NCBI RefSeq assembly: GCF_036711975.1
Contig: NW_027248941.1
Location: forward strand, 2,108,001 to 2,172,000
DNA from: Onthophagus taurus
Lineage: Eukaryota; Arthropoda; Insecta; Coleoptera; Scarabaeidae
Length of the DNA: 64,000 nucleotides
Reading direction: 5' to 3'
A model generated the notes under the pieces. It was given only the letters and a program-made list of their open reading frames with translations. It made no database searches and was not told the origin of the DNA. Of the stretch, positions 1 through 25,455 are shown in pieces. Each line of letters starts with the position of its first letter. Positions within the stretch are counted from its first letter, which is position 1. The position numbers and the translations under genes are program-made.

Positions 1-1145
1 ATATGTTTCGCGAACTCATCGACACAAACCCCCGTTTTCTTTAAAATCCCGGTCACATCGACGTACATCTCATCGCAACTCACCGCTTCGATATCAACGG
101 TGTACTCGGAGATCGTTTCGTAAAGAATTTTCGAAACTTTTTTGTATTCGTCGAAATCGTAGGGGATCGGAGTTAAATCGGGGCAAAGTTTTAACGCGGC
201 CCCCATCAACATCCCGTTTCGAACGCCCGATTTTCTCGCCTCGTAACTACAACTCGCAATTTCCGACATTGACGATTTATTATCGATGTTGATTAATTTC
301 GAATTTTTTTCCCCCCACATTTCTAGTTCTTTTTTAATATCGTTTTTGCGATTAATTTGGCCCGTTTTCGAATGGGTCACAGCTACGGGGCGACCTTTTA
401 GTTCCGGGCGAGATCTTAACCCAACAGAAACAAAGAAACAATCCATATCGATGTGCATTATAACGCAATTTTCGTAATTTCGTGGTAATTTAGTTGAATT
501 CATTAATTTATTTAACCCGGGAAAGTTTCCAATGGATTTTTCGCGTAATTCGTTCACAAATTGCTTAAATTCAGCTCCCAGGGTTGAAATTAAATGTAAA
601 CGAGAGTTGTTGTAGAACTCGGCGAGAAATTCTGGGTCATTAGCTGTTTTTGTGTTTTTATTTAGGTTTAATTTAGGTTGTGTTTTTGATTCGTTGCTAT
701 ATAACAAATATTTTTTAAAATCGACCAATTTTTTAGCATCAATTGAGTCTGTGATCCATTTGGGATTAACAACAGGGATGTTTCCTTGGTTAATCTTTAT
801 GTTGGGTAAATTAGTTGCAATAATGTGAGTTGTAACCCCTTTTTGATTCGGATACAAATGAAACCTCCCTCCGTGCTCGGCCATCAAAAATTTTAACTCA
901 TCAGCACTCGGCTGGGTATAACCGTTAACTAAAATTGAAATTCCCTCGAAAATTAACGATTTTTTCTCAATATTAGATGAAATAACATCAAATTGCTCCG
1001 AAAGTTTCGCTTTTTTCGCCTCCATGTATCCACCCTACAATTAATTAATTAAAAATAATAAAACACAATCAATTATGTTGTGTTTATCAACCCATTCTCC
1101 AAATCCGTTGTCTTCATCTCGATTTTTCTGCCTCTTTTTGCTCAT
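1..1145 (-). CDS. Rev1: REV1 translesion DNA polymerase, N-terminal part (3' end outside window)
   Basis: REV1 is a Y-family deoxycytidyl transferase that inserts dC opposite abasic sites and damaged bases and scaffolds other translesion polymerases in the nucleus. Two exons are visible: 1145..1092 (starts MSKKRQKNRDEDNGFGEW) and 1034 to the window edge, joined across a 57-base intron (gttgat...ttgtag) to give the conserved EWGGYM. About 362 residues are present. A BRCT domain lies at about residues 45-130 (ILVNGYTQPSADELK, GVTTHIIATNLP, VVNPKWITDSI). The polymerase palm begins near residue 213 with HIDMDCFFVSVGL, followed by EIASCSYEARKSGVRNGM and the catalytic SCDE. The acidic residues of DMD and CDE are intact. 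Fingers, little finger and C-terminal domains lie beyond position 1. It is transcribed away from Br140, whose stop is 2.15 kb upstream. The homology is unambiguous. Confidence 0.96.
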
Positions 1146-2485
1146 TTAATACAAAAATTAAAAATTTCGAGGTTAACTTAAACGTCACTTTGACAAATAA
1201 ACATGACATAACCTCAAAGCTCGTTTCGTTTTGGAGGTTGATCATCGAAATATCTATGTTTAATAATTAATTATGTTGAATTAGCTTTTTTTCTCCAAAA
1301 TTGTTTAAACAAATTTATTTTAAAGCGCCGTCTATCGAAGTCTAAATTATTACTTAATTATTAGATTAAGCCTTTGTAATGTAGATGGCGCTAATTTGAA
1401 TTATAATTTATATTTAACCTAAAAAAATAATGTAATGAGGCTTTCGTATTGAAGGTAAACTAAATTAATAAGAATAAATCTAAAGAAAATAACACTTAGC
1501 TTAGTCTGTTGGTTGTAGGACAAATAAGTCGACGGTACGGGATTCAGGAAACCAAAATGATGTTTCTTCACCAGGGTTGTAGGATAATGAAGATCATAGG
1601 ACGGGAACATTTATCTTAACGTTAGGAGACAAAATTTGCGTGTGCTCTCCCTCAAGTTCAAAATCACACTAAAATTTTTAATTTTCCTTTGTTTAATGTT
1701 GTAATTGAAAAATAGCGTTTCCTGATTGGTCAATTCCATTAACTTGAAATTCGTTTTTAAAATTTTCCGATGTTACCAACTTTAACATTTGAAATGTCAC
1801 TAATTTAATTTGATTAATTATTTAATTTTTTTTGTTTAATAACTATATTTATGTATGAAATCTTGTAGTTTTAATGCTTTTTTAATTTGTTTTTCAGATA
1901 TCTGATCATTTTCTTCTATATTCAACAGCAAAATTATTGAAGAGATTATGAATTTTCATTTAAAATTTCATTAATTCACATAAACGACGACTATTTTCCA
2001 TTCTTATTATGCTAAAATTATCATTATCGATAGCTTTAACCGAATAAATAAGGATTTGAATAAGAAATTGAAAAAAAAATCAAATTGAGGTTATCTATCT
2101 GTCAAGGGGGTCTTTAAAATTACTTCGTATCGACTTTACATGGATTATATACAATAGAAAACATCAACGGCCAATAATACATAACTGAATTCATCGGTAA
2201 ATAATATTTTGTATTACAAAAATAAATTTATTAATATTATTATTCATATAACATTCTCTTCCGTTCAATACGTTTTATATTACATATACATTTTAGATTA
2301 CTTATTTAAGCTTAATTTAGAGAATATATCAGAAAAACACGAATTAATGCTTAATTTAGATGTATCGAAAGATGAAATTTAGCTCTCGGAAGTTCCAAGA
2401 GGTATCTCCGAAGACTCTTTCTAATTGTTATTGTAAATCAATCTCAAATTAATGCAAAACGATATCGGAGGTGCGTAAATAACGT
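1146..2485. other. REV1 upstream region, no gene seen
   Basis: This AT-rich spacer between Br140 and REV1 shows no convincing exon on either strand. The part nearest REV1 (about 1165-1240) has a CACTTTGACA / GACATAACCTCAAAG / CGTTTCGTTTTGGA arrangement that closely resembles the repeated Br140 promoter unit, so it may be the REV1 promoter. A 63-residue open frame at 1419-1610 (minus) has no recognisable content and I do not treat it as a gene. Confidence 0.5.
1323..1392. repeat. Short inverted repeat built on AGCGCC(A/G)TCTA
   Basis: AGCGCCGTCTA near 1324 is matched about 50 bases later by TAGATGGCGCT near 1382, giving a hairpin with 11-base arms (one mismatch). The arm sequence recurs alone at several other intergenic and intronic places in the window. 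It may be a tiny inverted-repeat element or a paired protein-binding site; the sequence does not decide. Confidence 0.5.
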
Positions 2486-2489
2486 TTCT

Positions 2490-3290
2490 ATTAATAAATA
2501 ATTCAAAAATAATGTTTATTAAAGAAATAATTAAAATATTTATTTGTCAAAGTGACGTTTGACATAACCTCAAATTCTTTTTATGATATTTATTTTAAAT
2601 ATGCAATTAATTTAGGATATGCGTTAATAAATACCTTCTTATAATGCTTTCAATATCAATTTCCATCTTTTTAAATCAATCTTTTCGTTAATAATCCATT
2701 CTGAAAAGGTTAAAGATTTTATGACAACAAGAACAGTGACATAACCTCAAAGTTCGTTTCGTTTTAGACGAAAATTTTATTTCATTCTTACATTAATGTT
2801 TAATTGGGGTGAACTAAAAGAAATGTAATAAAAATTAATTTTTTTAATGAAATAATTAAAATTAAAAAGGAAAATCATTTAAAAATCATAATATTTTATT
2901 TGACATAACCTTAAAATTTTTTATGATTTTTATTTTAAATATGCAATTAATTTAGGATATGCGTTAATAAATACCTTCTTATAATGCTTTCAATATCAAT
3001 TTCCATCTTTTTAAATCAATCTTTTCGTTAATAATCCATTCTAAAAAGATTAAAGACTTTATGACAGCAAGAACAGTGACATAACCTCAAAGTTCGTTTC
3101 ATTTTGGACAAAAATTTTATTTCATTTTTAAATTTATGTATAAATGAGTTGAATTAAAAGAAATTTAATCAAAATTAATTTATTTAATCAAAATCATTAA
3201 AATTAAAAACGAAAATCATAATATTTTATATAAACGTCAATATTTACTTGTCAAAATGACGTTTGACATAACCTTTAAATTTTTATTATT
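2490..3290 (-). repeat. Two downstream copies of the Br140 promoter/start-codon repeat
   Basis: Two direct copies of a unit of about 340-360 bases lie just past the Br140 stop. Each carries GTCAAAGTGACGTTTGACA-like sequence, then the complement of a start region with ATG at 2666 and 3006, and an ACATAACCTCAAAG / CGTTTC segment. Read on the minus strand each copy begins MEIDIESIIRR, recalling the Br140 start MGIDILEHCKK, and is followed by a donor-like AAG|GTATTT. The same unit is repeated upstream of Br140 (9926-11650). Confidence 0.85.
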
Positions 3291-3295
3291 ATAAA

Positions 3296-6200
3296 TTAAT
3301 TCGCATCAACGTCCATCGATTGAGTATCCGTTTGATACTGCAAAGCGTGTTCGTAAGCTTTCTTAACCGCTTTTCGATCGGTAGCCTTCCTTGGCTCATT
3401 CACTTTCGCCTCATCCCTTTCCGTATCCAACCCCAAAATCTCTAATTTCTCAACAGGTAGCCACTGCCACGTTCGTTTCGCATCGAAGAATAACACCAAA
3501 TAAACTTGTTCGTTATGACTCGCCTTTAAAGCTAAAACATCGTGAGGGGGTGAAGGAATTGGGACTCCGTTGTGAATGTATCCACTCGGCATTTCCGGGT
3601 CAATAATCAAAGCGGGGTACCAAGGATATCCGCGGCATTTCGCCCAAACTAATTGTAAAGGTTTTAATTCGGATAACTTGGAGGTTGCGGCTTGATTATT
3701 ACTCGTTGATGACGCATCGGAATCGTTTTCATCGTCTTCTTCGTCTGATTCAATTTCGGATAAATCGTGTGAGTAACAAGTTGAGAGGCTTGTACTTGTA
3801 TCTGAGTCGAATTCGTCGTCGGATGGTTGATGCCCCGGGCGGTAAACGCGAAAACTATCGGGGACGTTCTCTGATATTGTTACATTAGGCTCGATTAATG
3901 TTGGTTCTTGAACCCTGCGGGGCCTACCCTTTTTTTTCCTAAAAATTATCTTAATTAGTTTAATTTTAAACATTTTAAATGAAATAATTACATTTTTGGG
4001 CTTATAACTTCATCTTTCTCCTCCTCAGGTTTCTTAAACGCAGCTTGGGCCGCCTTCTTCGTGAAAAGAACCGCGTTTCTCCGATTAATCCCCGTTGGGG
4101 ATCCCCCATGACTTTGAGGGGACCCGACGTTCTTATTAATCTTATTTGTATTCAATTCTAACTCAACATCATCCGATTGCGAACTATTATTGTCAATGAG
4201 AGCTCTCCGCGCTTTTAATAACTCGGCTTTTATTAATTTAACGCGTTTAATCCGCGAAGTTCCATGTTTTAATCCGTGGCTTCTCCCCAGTAAATTCTCC
4301 AATTTCGAAATTATATCTTGTCCGGTTTTTCCTTGGAGTGACTCAAATTCTTTGTCGATATCCGCCGGAGTTATCTCCTCGATTATCGGTGATTTCGACG
4401 ATTTCGTTTCATCTAAAAGCCCCGCGTTTTCGAGTTCTTCGCGGGCTTGTTTAAATATGATCGAACATTGATCTCGCATTTTTATTCCAGCCCTAATTAT
4501 AATAAAATTTAAAATAAAAACTGATAATTTTAAAAAATTGTTCCAACGAAAGTTGGTTCTTTTCTAATTCTTAACAAGTTTTATTTGAAAAATATTTTGA
4601 TACAAACAATAATTAGGAAGAAATGAAAAACTTTTTTTTTTAGTGTCGTCAAAGAAATTAAATTTGCAGTTTCCTGTAAATTACAACTAAAAATTAAAAA
4701 AAACATATTTCTGATATTTGAAACAAAAACACTTGTTGAATTATTTAATTTATATTTGTTTTACACAAAAGTTGGAATAGATTGCATTATTTCACATTTT
4801 TTATTAATATTTAATATTGTTATTAAATGACTTAATATTATGTGTGAATTATGATAGATGGCGCTCATATATATTTTTTTAATATATATTTAAAAAAAAT
4901 TTCTGAAGTGTCAAATTAAAAATCCTGTTTTTTAAGATGGATTACGAAAATTACAAAAAGTTTAACATATTAGAATGTTACATATTAGAAAATAAAGTAA
5001 ATTTTAAATAAATTTTTAGTAAAATAATTTTTAGTTACAGTACCGTAATTTACAGGAAACTGTAAATTTAATTTCTTTGACGATACTAAAAGAAAGTTTA
5101 TTTTTAGCTTTATTCTAAAAAAAATAAGAAATAGACCTATCTAACCCCATATTTTTGTAATCAGAAAAAAATAACTAATTTAATAAGCGAATAATCAGTG
5201 GTTGTTTCCATTTAAAAAAACGAAAACTGTCATATCTCAAAATCTAAACCCGAAAAAATTTTTTTGATTACGTCGGCGAATTCTATGTAAAAATGTGTCC
5301 ATATAATGTCTTAGTTATAATACTCCACCTATAATAAAAACCAAGATAATTGCATTTGCTGGTTTTACGATATTTTCAATTTTGGCCTCTAGGGGTGAAA
5401 CAAAAGACGATAGCGCTTTGAGGTTTTTAGCATTAGCAGTTTCTCGAAAAACGAGATCATGACATGTAACCTACTTTTTTTCTAACTCTTATAGTTTCCG
5501 AGATAGCCTATTCGGACATCGAATTTGAACCACCCTGTACTATTCACAGGGAAATGCAAAAATTGATAATTTTGAAAAATGGTCCCTATAAAAGTTGTTC
5601 TTTGTTTAATTCTTAACAAGTTTTATTTGAAAAATATTTTGATACCAACAATATTTAGGAAAATAACCTCGAATTTCATTTATTATACTATTCACAGGGA
5701 AATGCAAAAATTGATAATTTTGAAAAATGGTCCCTATAAAAGTTGTTCCTTGTTTAATTCTTAACAAGTTTTATTTGAAAAATATTTTGATAGAAACAAT
5801 ATTTAGGAAAATAACCTTGAATTTCATTTATTATACTATTCACAGGGAAATGCAAAAATTGATAATTTTAAAAAATGGTCCCTATAAAAGTTGTTCCTTG
5901 TTTAATTCTTAACATGTTTTGTTTGAAAAATATTTTGATACCAACAATATTTAGGAAAATAACCTCGAATTTCATTTATTATACTATTCACAGGGAAATG
6001 CAAAAATTGATAATTTTAAAAAATGGTCCCTATAAAAGTTGTTCCTTGTTTAATTCTTAACAAGTTTTATTTGAAAAATATTTTGATACCAACAATATTT
6101 AGGAAAATAACCTTGAATTTCATTTATTATACTATTCACAGGGAAATGCAAAAATTGATAATTTTAAAAAATGGTCCCTATAAAAGTTGTTCCTTGTTTA

Positions 6201-9200
6201 ATTCTTAACAAGTTTTATTTGAAAAATATTTTGATACCAACAATATTTAGGAAAATAACCTTGAATTTCATTTATTATACTATTCACAGGGAAATGCAGA
6301 AACTGATAATTTTAAAAAATGGTCCCTATAAAAGTTGTTCCTTGTTTAATTCTTAACAAGTTTTATTTGAAAAATATTTTGATACCAACAATATTTAGGA
6401 AAATAACCTTGAATTTCATTTATTATACTATTCACAGGGAAATGCAAAAATTGATAATTTTAAAAAATGGTCCCTATAAAAGTTGTTCCTTGTTTAATTC
6501 TTAACAAGTTTTATTTGAAAAATATTTTGGTACAAATAATATTTAGGAAGATAACCATGAATTTTATTTCTGTACTATTCAGAGCAAAATGCAAAAATTG
6601 ATAATTTTGAAAAATGGTTCCTACAAACGTTGTTCCTTGTTTAATTCTTGACAAGTTTTATATGAAAAATATTTTGATACCAACAATATTTAGGAAAATA
6701 ACCTTGAATTTCATTTATTATACTATTCACAGTGAAATGCAAAAATTGATAATTTTGAAAAATGGTCCCTATAAAAGTTGTTCCTTGCTTAATTCTTAGC
6801 AAGTTTTATTTGAAAAATATTTTGATACCAACAATATTTAGGAAAATAACCTTGATTTTCATTTATTATACTATTCACAGGGAAATGCAAAAATTGATAA
6901 TTTTAAAAAATGGTCCCTATAAAAGTTGTTCCTTGTTTAATTCTTAACAAGTTTTATTTGAAAAATATTTTGATACAAATAATAATTAGGAAAATAATTT
7001 CAAATTTTATTTCTATACTGTTCAGAGGGATATTAAAAAATTGATAATTTTGAAAAATGGTTCCTATAAAAGTTGTTCCTTGTTTAGTTCTTAACAAGTT
7101 TTATTTGAAAAATATTTTGATACCAACAATATTTAGGAAAATAACCTTGAATTTCATTTATTATACTATTCACAGGGAAATGCAAAAATTGATCATTTTA
7201 AAAAATGGTCCCTATAAAAGTTGTTCCTTGTTTAATTCTTAACAAGTTTTATTTGAAAAATATTTTGATACCAACAATATTTAGGAAAATAACCTTGATT
7301 TTCATTTATTATACTATTCGCAGGGAAATGCAAAAATTGATAATTTAAAAAAATGGTCCCTATAAAAGTTGTTCCTTGTTTAATTCTTAACAAGTTTTAT
7401 TTGAAAAATATTTTGATACAAATAATGATTAGGAAAATAATTTCAAATTTCATTTCTATACTGTTCAGAGGGAAATTAAAAAATTGATAATTTTGAAAAA
7501 TGGTTCCTATAAAAGTTGTTCCTTGTTTAGTTCTTAACAAGTTTTATTTGAAAAATATTTTGATATCAACAATATTTAGGAAAATAACCTTGAATTTCAT
7601 TTATTATACTATTCACAGGGAAATGCAAAAATTGATAATTTTAAAAAATGGTCCCTATAAAAGTTGTTCCTTGTTTAATTCTTAACAAGTTTTATTTGAA
7701 AAATATTTTGATACAAATAATGATTAGGAAAATAATTTCAAATTTCATTTCTATACTGTTCAGAGGGAAATTAAAAAATTGATAATTTTGAAAAATGGTT
7801 CCTATAAAAGTTGTTCCTTGTTTAATTCTTAACAAGTTTTATTTGAAAAATATTTTGATTCAAATAACAATTAGGAAAATAATAGGGAATTAAGTACATC
7901 CCTATAAAACATAACCTTAAAAAAAATAAATTAATAAATAAAAAGTGAGGTTATCTTTTTTACTTACTTATAAAACACCGTATCCTTATTATTATAAGCC
8001 AAACAGTTCGAAATCATCAACTCAAAATCGATTTCGATCGATTTCAAATTGGGGTACAACCCGTCGTCTAATTTCTTAGTCATCGTGCTCAAATCCATGG
8101 GCTCGGTGACGACCGTGGTATAATCGGGCACCTCCTCCAAATCAACCGGCTCCAAAAATATTTCATTCACATCTTTCGCCGCGATCAGATCCAAAACTTT
8201 CCTCAAACTCGCCTCCAACGGTTTTAACTCAACATTTAAACACCGTTGTTTCGCTTTCATCAACTCCACCTTTAACTTTTCCCGCTTCCGAACCAACTCG
8301 CACAACAACCTCGCGCGTTCCAAATCTTGCCTCAAACACTGCCAATATTTTAATTGCCGAATTAACTCCATCGTATCAACATTCCAAGTTCCCGAATCCC
8401 GAACATTCCCGGGATAGACATTAGCGACGTCTTGGCTACTTTGTAGGCGGCGTAAAAGGGGAACCCCATTTCGAAATTGACGCTTTAACGTCCAATAAGC
8501 GATTAAGCGTTGAATGAATTGAGATTTTTTTTGGATTGTAACCAACGATCCGATTTCTTGGATTCGTTCTGGGGGGATTGTAGGGATTAGAATTACGGGG
8601 ACGGAGGAGCGTTTTTTCGCGAGTAATTTCCTCGCTTGTTTCATTTTTAATTTAACATCTTCTTTTTTTGTGTCGCTAAAATCGGGGGGGGCGTGAACGT
8701 CGCAAAATGCGATTTTTTGGACTAATAAAGGTTGCGTTTCGCAACCATCTTTAGTGACAGTGTCCATTTTCATGTATAACCCAGCTTGTTGGGCGCAAGT
8801 TACGTGGAAAGCCGAGTAACAATTAGTTTTGTGGCATTGAATACACGCCCCGATTCCTTTTTGCTTACAAACGTAGCAAGTTAATTTCCACCGCGCTTGA
8901 GGGATCGTCTCAATTGAATCTATCGGCTCCAAAAAAACCGTATTTGCGAACCTCACCTCAGGTATCCAAAGCGCGCAAACAACGTGGGCCCATTGGCTAC
9001 GATCTGTTTGTTTGAAAGCGCCCCCCTGATTGGGGCAAAGCACGCAATCGACCGCTCGAGATGGTGATTGCAAACACCTTCGACATAACCACTGTCCTTC
9101 AGGGATATAGGGGACCCCATAGCAGTCTTGATGCACCGCCAAGTTACACATATCACAAAATAAAATCACATTTGTGTTTTGACACTCCCCGTCCATGCAA

Positions 9201-9925
9201 ATACAACACACAGCGTCGTCGTCGACGACAGCCCCCGTTTGGCCGTTAACCGCGGCTTGGAAATACGATTCTTTTTCGAATCGATCCATTAATAACTCCA
9301 AAGAATCCACCGAAACAGGGGGAAGTCCTTGTTCTTCGCGTTTTTCGTTCATAATCGATAACCAAGCTGTATCTTCTTCATCGACGTCATATTCAACCTC
9401 ACCGTCGAGTTCTTCAGCACTTTTCTCGATGAATCTTATGTAGGCGTTGGGGCGAGGTGGGGCGTCGCAAATATTATAAGAATCAAGCTCTTTGTAAGTC
9501 GCTTCTGGAAGTGGGATATGCTCCGTTGGTTTAACCTCTTCCACATCGTTATTTCGAGGGAAATCTTCCAAAGAACAAACTTCAAGAACCTCATTGATGT
9601 TTACACGAAACACTTGGTTGTTATTTAATTGGAATTGCACCATTTTTTGGGCCTCATCTTGCGTTAACGGCTCCGGGATAAGATTTTTTTCGGGTAATTT
9701 ACTCGTTGAGGGGGTACCCCGATTCCCTCGACCCTTTTTATTGCTTTTAGGTGTCGTAGGAGGCGCGACTTGAGGCGTGGGATTATCGTGATCATAACTT
9801 TTTAAATGATATTGAAGCCCGCACACTGATTTGTAAGTTCTTCCGCATTTCTCGATTGGGCATGAATAAGGGGGGCCGTGCTCCGCACGAACTTTCTTGC
9901 AGTGCTCTAATATATCAATTCCCAT
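3296..9925 (-). CDS. Br140: Br140/BRPF1 (peregrin) histone acetyltransferase scaffold
   Basis: BRPF proteins hold MOZ/MORF or HBO1 acetyltransferases on chromatin and read histone H3. There are three coding exons: 9925..7968, 4492..3992 and 3938..3296, giving 1,033 residues in frame. Order of domains: C2H2 finger (about 20-48, CPIEKCGRTYKS), EPC-like region, PHD finger (about 240-290, CCICMDGECQNTNVILFC), extended PHD (about 293-410), bromodomain (about 555-665, LAYNNKDTVFYK; it crosses the first splice), and a C-terminal PWWP domain (from about 911, WAKCRGYPWYPAL). This is the complete family architecture. The start MGIDILEHC matches the conserved family N-terminus. Intron 1 (4493-7967) is 3.5 kb of satellite plus inserted elements, while intron 2 is only 53 bases. 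The promoter is part of a tandem array (9926-11650). No defect seen. Confidence 0.96.
4505..4628. repeat. Diverged outlying copy of the 148-bp Br140 intron satellite
   Basis: The segment GATAATTTTAAAAAATTGTT ... TTCTTAACAAGTTTTATTTG ... GATACAAACAATAATTAGGA matches the satellite unit at 5534-7895 but is more diverged. It is separated from the main array by the inserted elements at 4631-5533, which suggests that those elements landed inside an older, longer array. Confidence 0.85.
4631..5096. mobile_element. Non-autonomous DNA element (MITE) with about 45-bp terminal inverted repeats
   Basis: The left end (from about 4640) reads AGTGTCGTCAAAGAAATTAA and continues through CAGTTTCCTGTAAATTAC to about 4684. 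The right end (about 5045-5090) is its reverse complement with few mismatches. The 360-base interior is AT-rich with no open frame. This is the layout of a miniature inverted-repeat transposable element. Poly-T/CTTTT-like bases flank both ends, so target duplication cannot be fixed precisely. It sits in Br140 intron 1, inside the satellite. Confidence 0.8.
5101..5533. mobile_element. Probable dispersed repeat ending in GAACCACCCTGTA
   Basis: This non-satellite segment lies between the MITE and the main satellite array. Its right end, GAATTTGAACCACCCTGTA, with an internal ATAGTTTCCGAGATAGCC, resembles the ACAGGGTG-type ends that I recall as common in insect interspersed repeats. It is richer in GC than its neighbours. 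No coding sequence is present. The family is not identified and the left boundary is uncertain. Confidence 0.45.
5534..7895. repeat. 148-bp satellite array in Br140 intron 1 (about 16 units)
   Basis: Units of 147-148 bases are repeated head to tail, each with ACTATTCACAGGGAAATGC, AATGGTCCCTATAAAAGTTG and TTCTTAACAAGTTTTATTTG. Two subtypes exist. Type A has ACCAACAATATTTAGG with CTATTCACAGGG. Type B has ACAAATAATNATTAGG with CTGTTCAGAGGG and is found near 6540, 6985, 7425 and 7715. The first five or six units are all type A; thereafter B recurs mostly every third unit (about 443 bases), an incipient higher-order repeat. Each unit contains a similar 61-codon open frame, but 148 is not divisible by 3, so successive frames are not joined and no protein is implied. 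Confidence 0.97.
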
Positions 9926-11650
9926 CTTTTTTAATCAATATTTTCTTTAATTTTCCATTCTAAAAAGAATTAAATAATAACAAGAAGAACATAACCTCAA
10001 TGTTCCGATTGTTTTGGAGGGGGAATTAGGGAAATTTTATTTTATTTTTAAATTTATGTTTAAATGGGTTAAATTAAAAGAAATATAATTAAAATTTATT
10101 TTAATTTATGAAATAATTAAAATTAAAAAGGAAAATCATTAAAAACGATTATTATTTTATTTTAAACGTCAATACATATTTATTTATCAAAGTGACGTTT
10201 GACATAACCCCGAAATTTTTTATGATTTTTCTTATAAATAAACAATTAATTAAGAGAATGGGTTAATAAATACCTTCTTATAATGCCTTAAATATCAATT
10301 TCCATCTTTTTGAATCAATCTTTTCGTTAATTATGCATTCTAAAAAGAATAAAGATATTACAACAACAAGAATAGTGACATAATCTCAATGTTCGTTTCA
10401 TTTTGTGGGGGAAATTAGGGAAATTTTATTTTATTTTTAAATTTATGTTTAAATGGGTTAAATTAAAAGAAATTTAATTAAAATTTATTTTAATTTATGA
10501 AATAATTAAAATTAAAAACGATTATTATTTTATTTTAAACTTCAATACATATTTATTTGTCAAAGTGACGTTTGACATAACCCTGAAATTTTTTATGATT
10601 TTTCTTATAAATAAACAATTAATTTACGGAATGGGTTAATAAATACCTTTTTATTATTAATTTCCAACTTTTTAAATCAATTTTCTCGTTAATTATCCAT
10701 TCTGAAAAGAACAACATAACGTTAATGTTCGTTTTGATTTGGGGGGGAAATTAGAGAAATTTTATTTTATTTTTAAATTTGTGTTTAATTGGGTTGAATT
10801 AAAAGAAATGTAATTAAAATGTATTTATATTAATGAAATAATTAAAATTAAAAAGGAAAATCATTAAAAACGATTATTATTTTATTGAAACGTCAATATT
10901 TATTTGTCAAAGTGACGTTTTACATAACCTCGTAATTTTTTATGATTTTTATTTTAAATAAACGATTAATTTAGGGAATGGGTTAATAAATACCTTCTTA
11001 TAATGCTTTAAATATCAATTTCCATCTTTTTGAATCAATTTATGCGTTAATTATGAATTCTAAAAAGATTAAAGATTTTATAACAACAAGAATAGTGACA
11101 TAACCTCAAATTTCGTTTCCTTTTGTGAGGGAAATTAGATTTTATTTTTAAATTTATGTTTAATTGGGTTGAATTAAAAAAAAATTAATTAAAATTTATT
11201 TATATTAATGAAATAATTAAAATTAAAAAGGAAAATAATTAAAAACGATTATTATTTTATTATAACATCAATATTTATATGTCAACGTGACATTTGACAT
11301 AACCTCAATATCTTTTATGATTTTTATTTTAAATAAGCAATTAATTTAGGGATTGGGTTAATAAATACCTTCTTATAATGCTTTAAATATCAAATTTCAT
11401 CTTTTTAAATCAATCTTTTCGTTAATAATCCATTCTAAAAAGATTAAAGATTTAATACCAACAAGAATAGTGACATAACCTCAATGTTCGTTTCGTTTAG
11501 GAGGCAAATTTAATTTCCTTTTTAAATTTATGTTCAATTAGGTTAAATTAAAATTTATTTTAATTAATGAAATAATTAAAATTAAAAAAGAAAATCGTTA
11601 AAAAAGATTATTTTATTAAAACGTCAAAGTGACGTTTGACATAACCTAGA
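9926..11650 (-). promoter_or_regulatory. Tandem array of the Br140 5' end: the live promoter plus four upstream copies
   Basis: Upstream of the Br140 ATG a unit of about 360 bases repeats. It comprises the complement of the start region (TATCAATTTCCATCTTTTT), then CATTCTAAAAAGA, ACATAACCTCAATGTTCG, a long AT-rich stretch, and GTCAAAGTGACGTTTGACA-TAACC. The gene's own start is the first unit. Copies with the equivalent ATG lie at 10305, 11025 and 11400; a fourth copy near 10670 has lost the ATG. Read as genes on the minus strand, the copies start M-E-I-D-I and reach AAG|GTATTT. They look like duplicated promoters with short first exons, not independent genes. Confidence 0.85.
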
Positions 11651-12035
11651 AATTTTTAATGATTTTTACTAAAAAAGTTTAAATTAATTTCTAAAATATT
11701 TATTTTTAAAATAATATTTTATAATAATAAGTGATGTTTTTATTTAAACAAAATTAGACTAGAAATTACTAATAACTCTAATTCCTATTTGTATCTAACC
11801 TTACTTTCTAAATCGGACGGAATTTATTTTTATTTTAATTAAGTACATCTTAACTTAATTAATTCGTATTAAATAAAAACGGAAATTAATTACAATGAAA
11901 GGAGAGAGATCGGCTTACTTAAAACATCTTATATTGCACCCTAAATTTAATTAAATCGTAATGCACCTCAACGTAATTAAAAAAATATCTACACGAAAAT
12001 AATCACATAATAAAACTAAATTTATCGTTTAAAAG
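11651..12035 (-). other. MYRF 3' untranslated/intergenic spacer
   Basis: AT-rich sequence between the MYRF stop at 12036 and the Br140 promoter array. It presumably holds the MYRF 3' UTR. I see no gene or strong signal in it beyond a GGAGAGAGATCGGC island near 11900. Confidence 0.5.

Positions 12036-25455
<13,420 letters not shown>

Noticed and set aside
1419-1610. 63-residue minus-strand frame upstream of REV1
   Set aside because: Low-information peptide, no homology recognised and no supporting gene signals.
5101-5533. Possible LTR or retroelement end in the Br140 intron
   Set aside because: There is no paired terminal repeat, primer site or coding part, so I list it only as an unclassified dispersed repeat.
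5579-7685. Series of similar 61-residue open frames in the Br140 intron
   Set aside because: They are the same frame of each 148-bp satellite unit. The unit is not a multiple of three, there are no splice or coding signals, and they lie antisense in an intron.
5534-7895. Regular direct repeats that could suggest a CRISPR-like array
   Set aside because: The whole 148-bp unit repeats with no unique spacers, and the genome is eukaryotic; it is a satellite.
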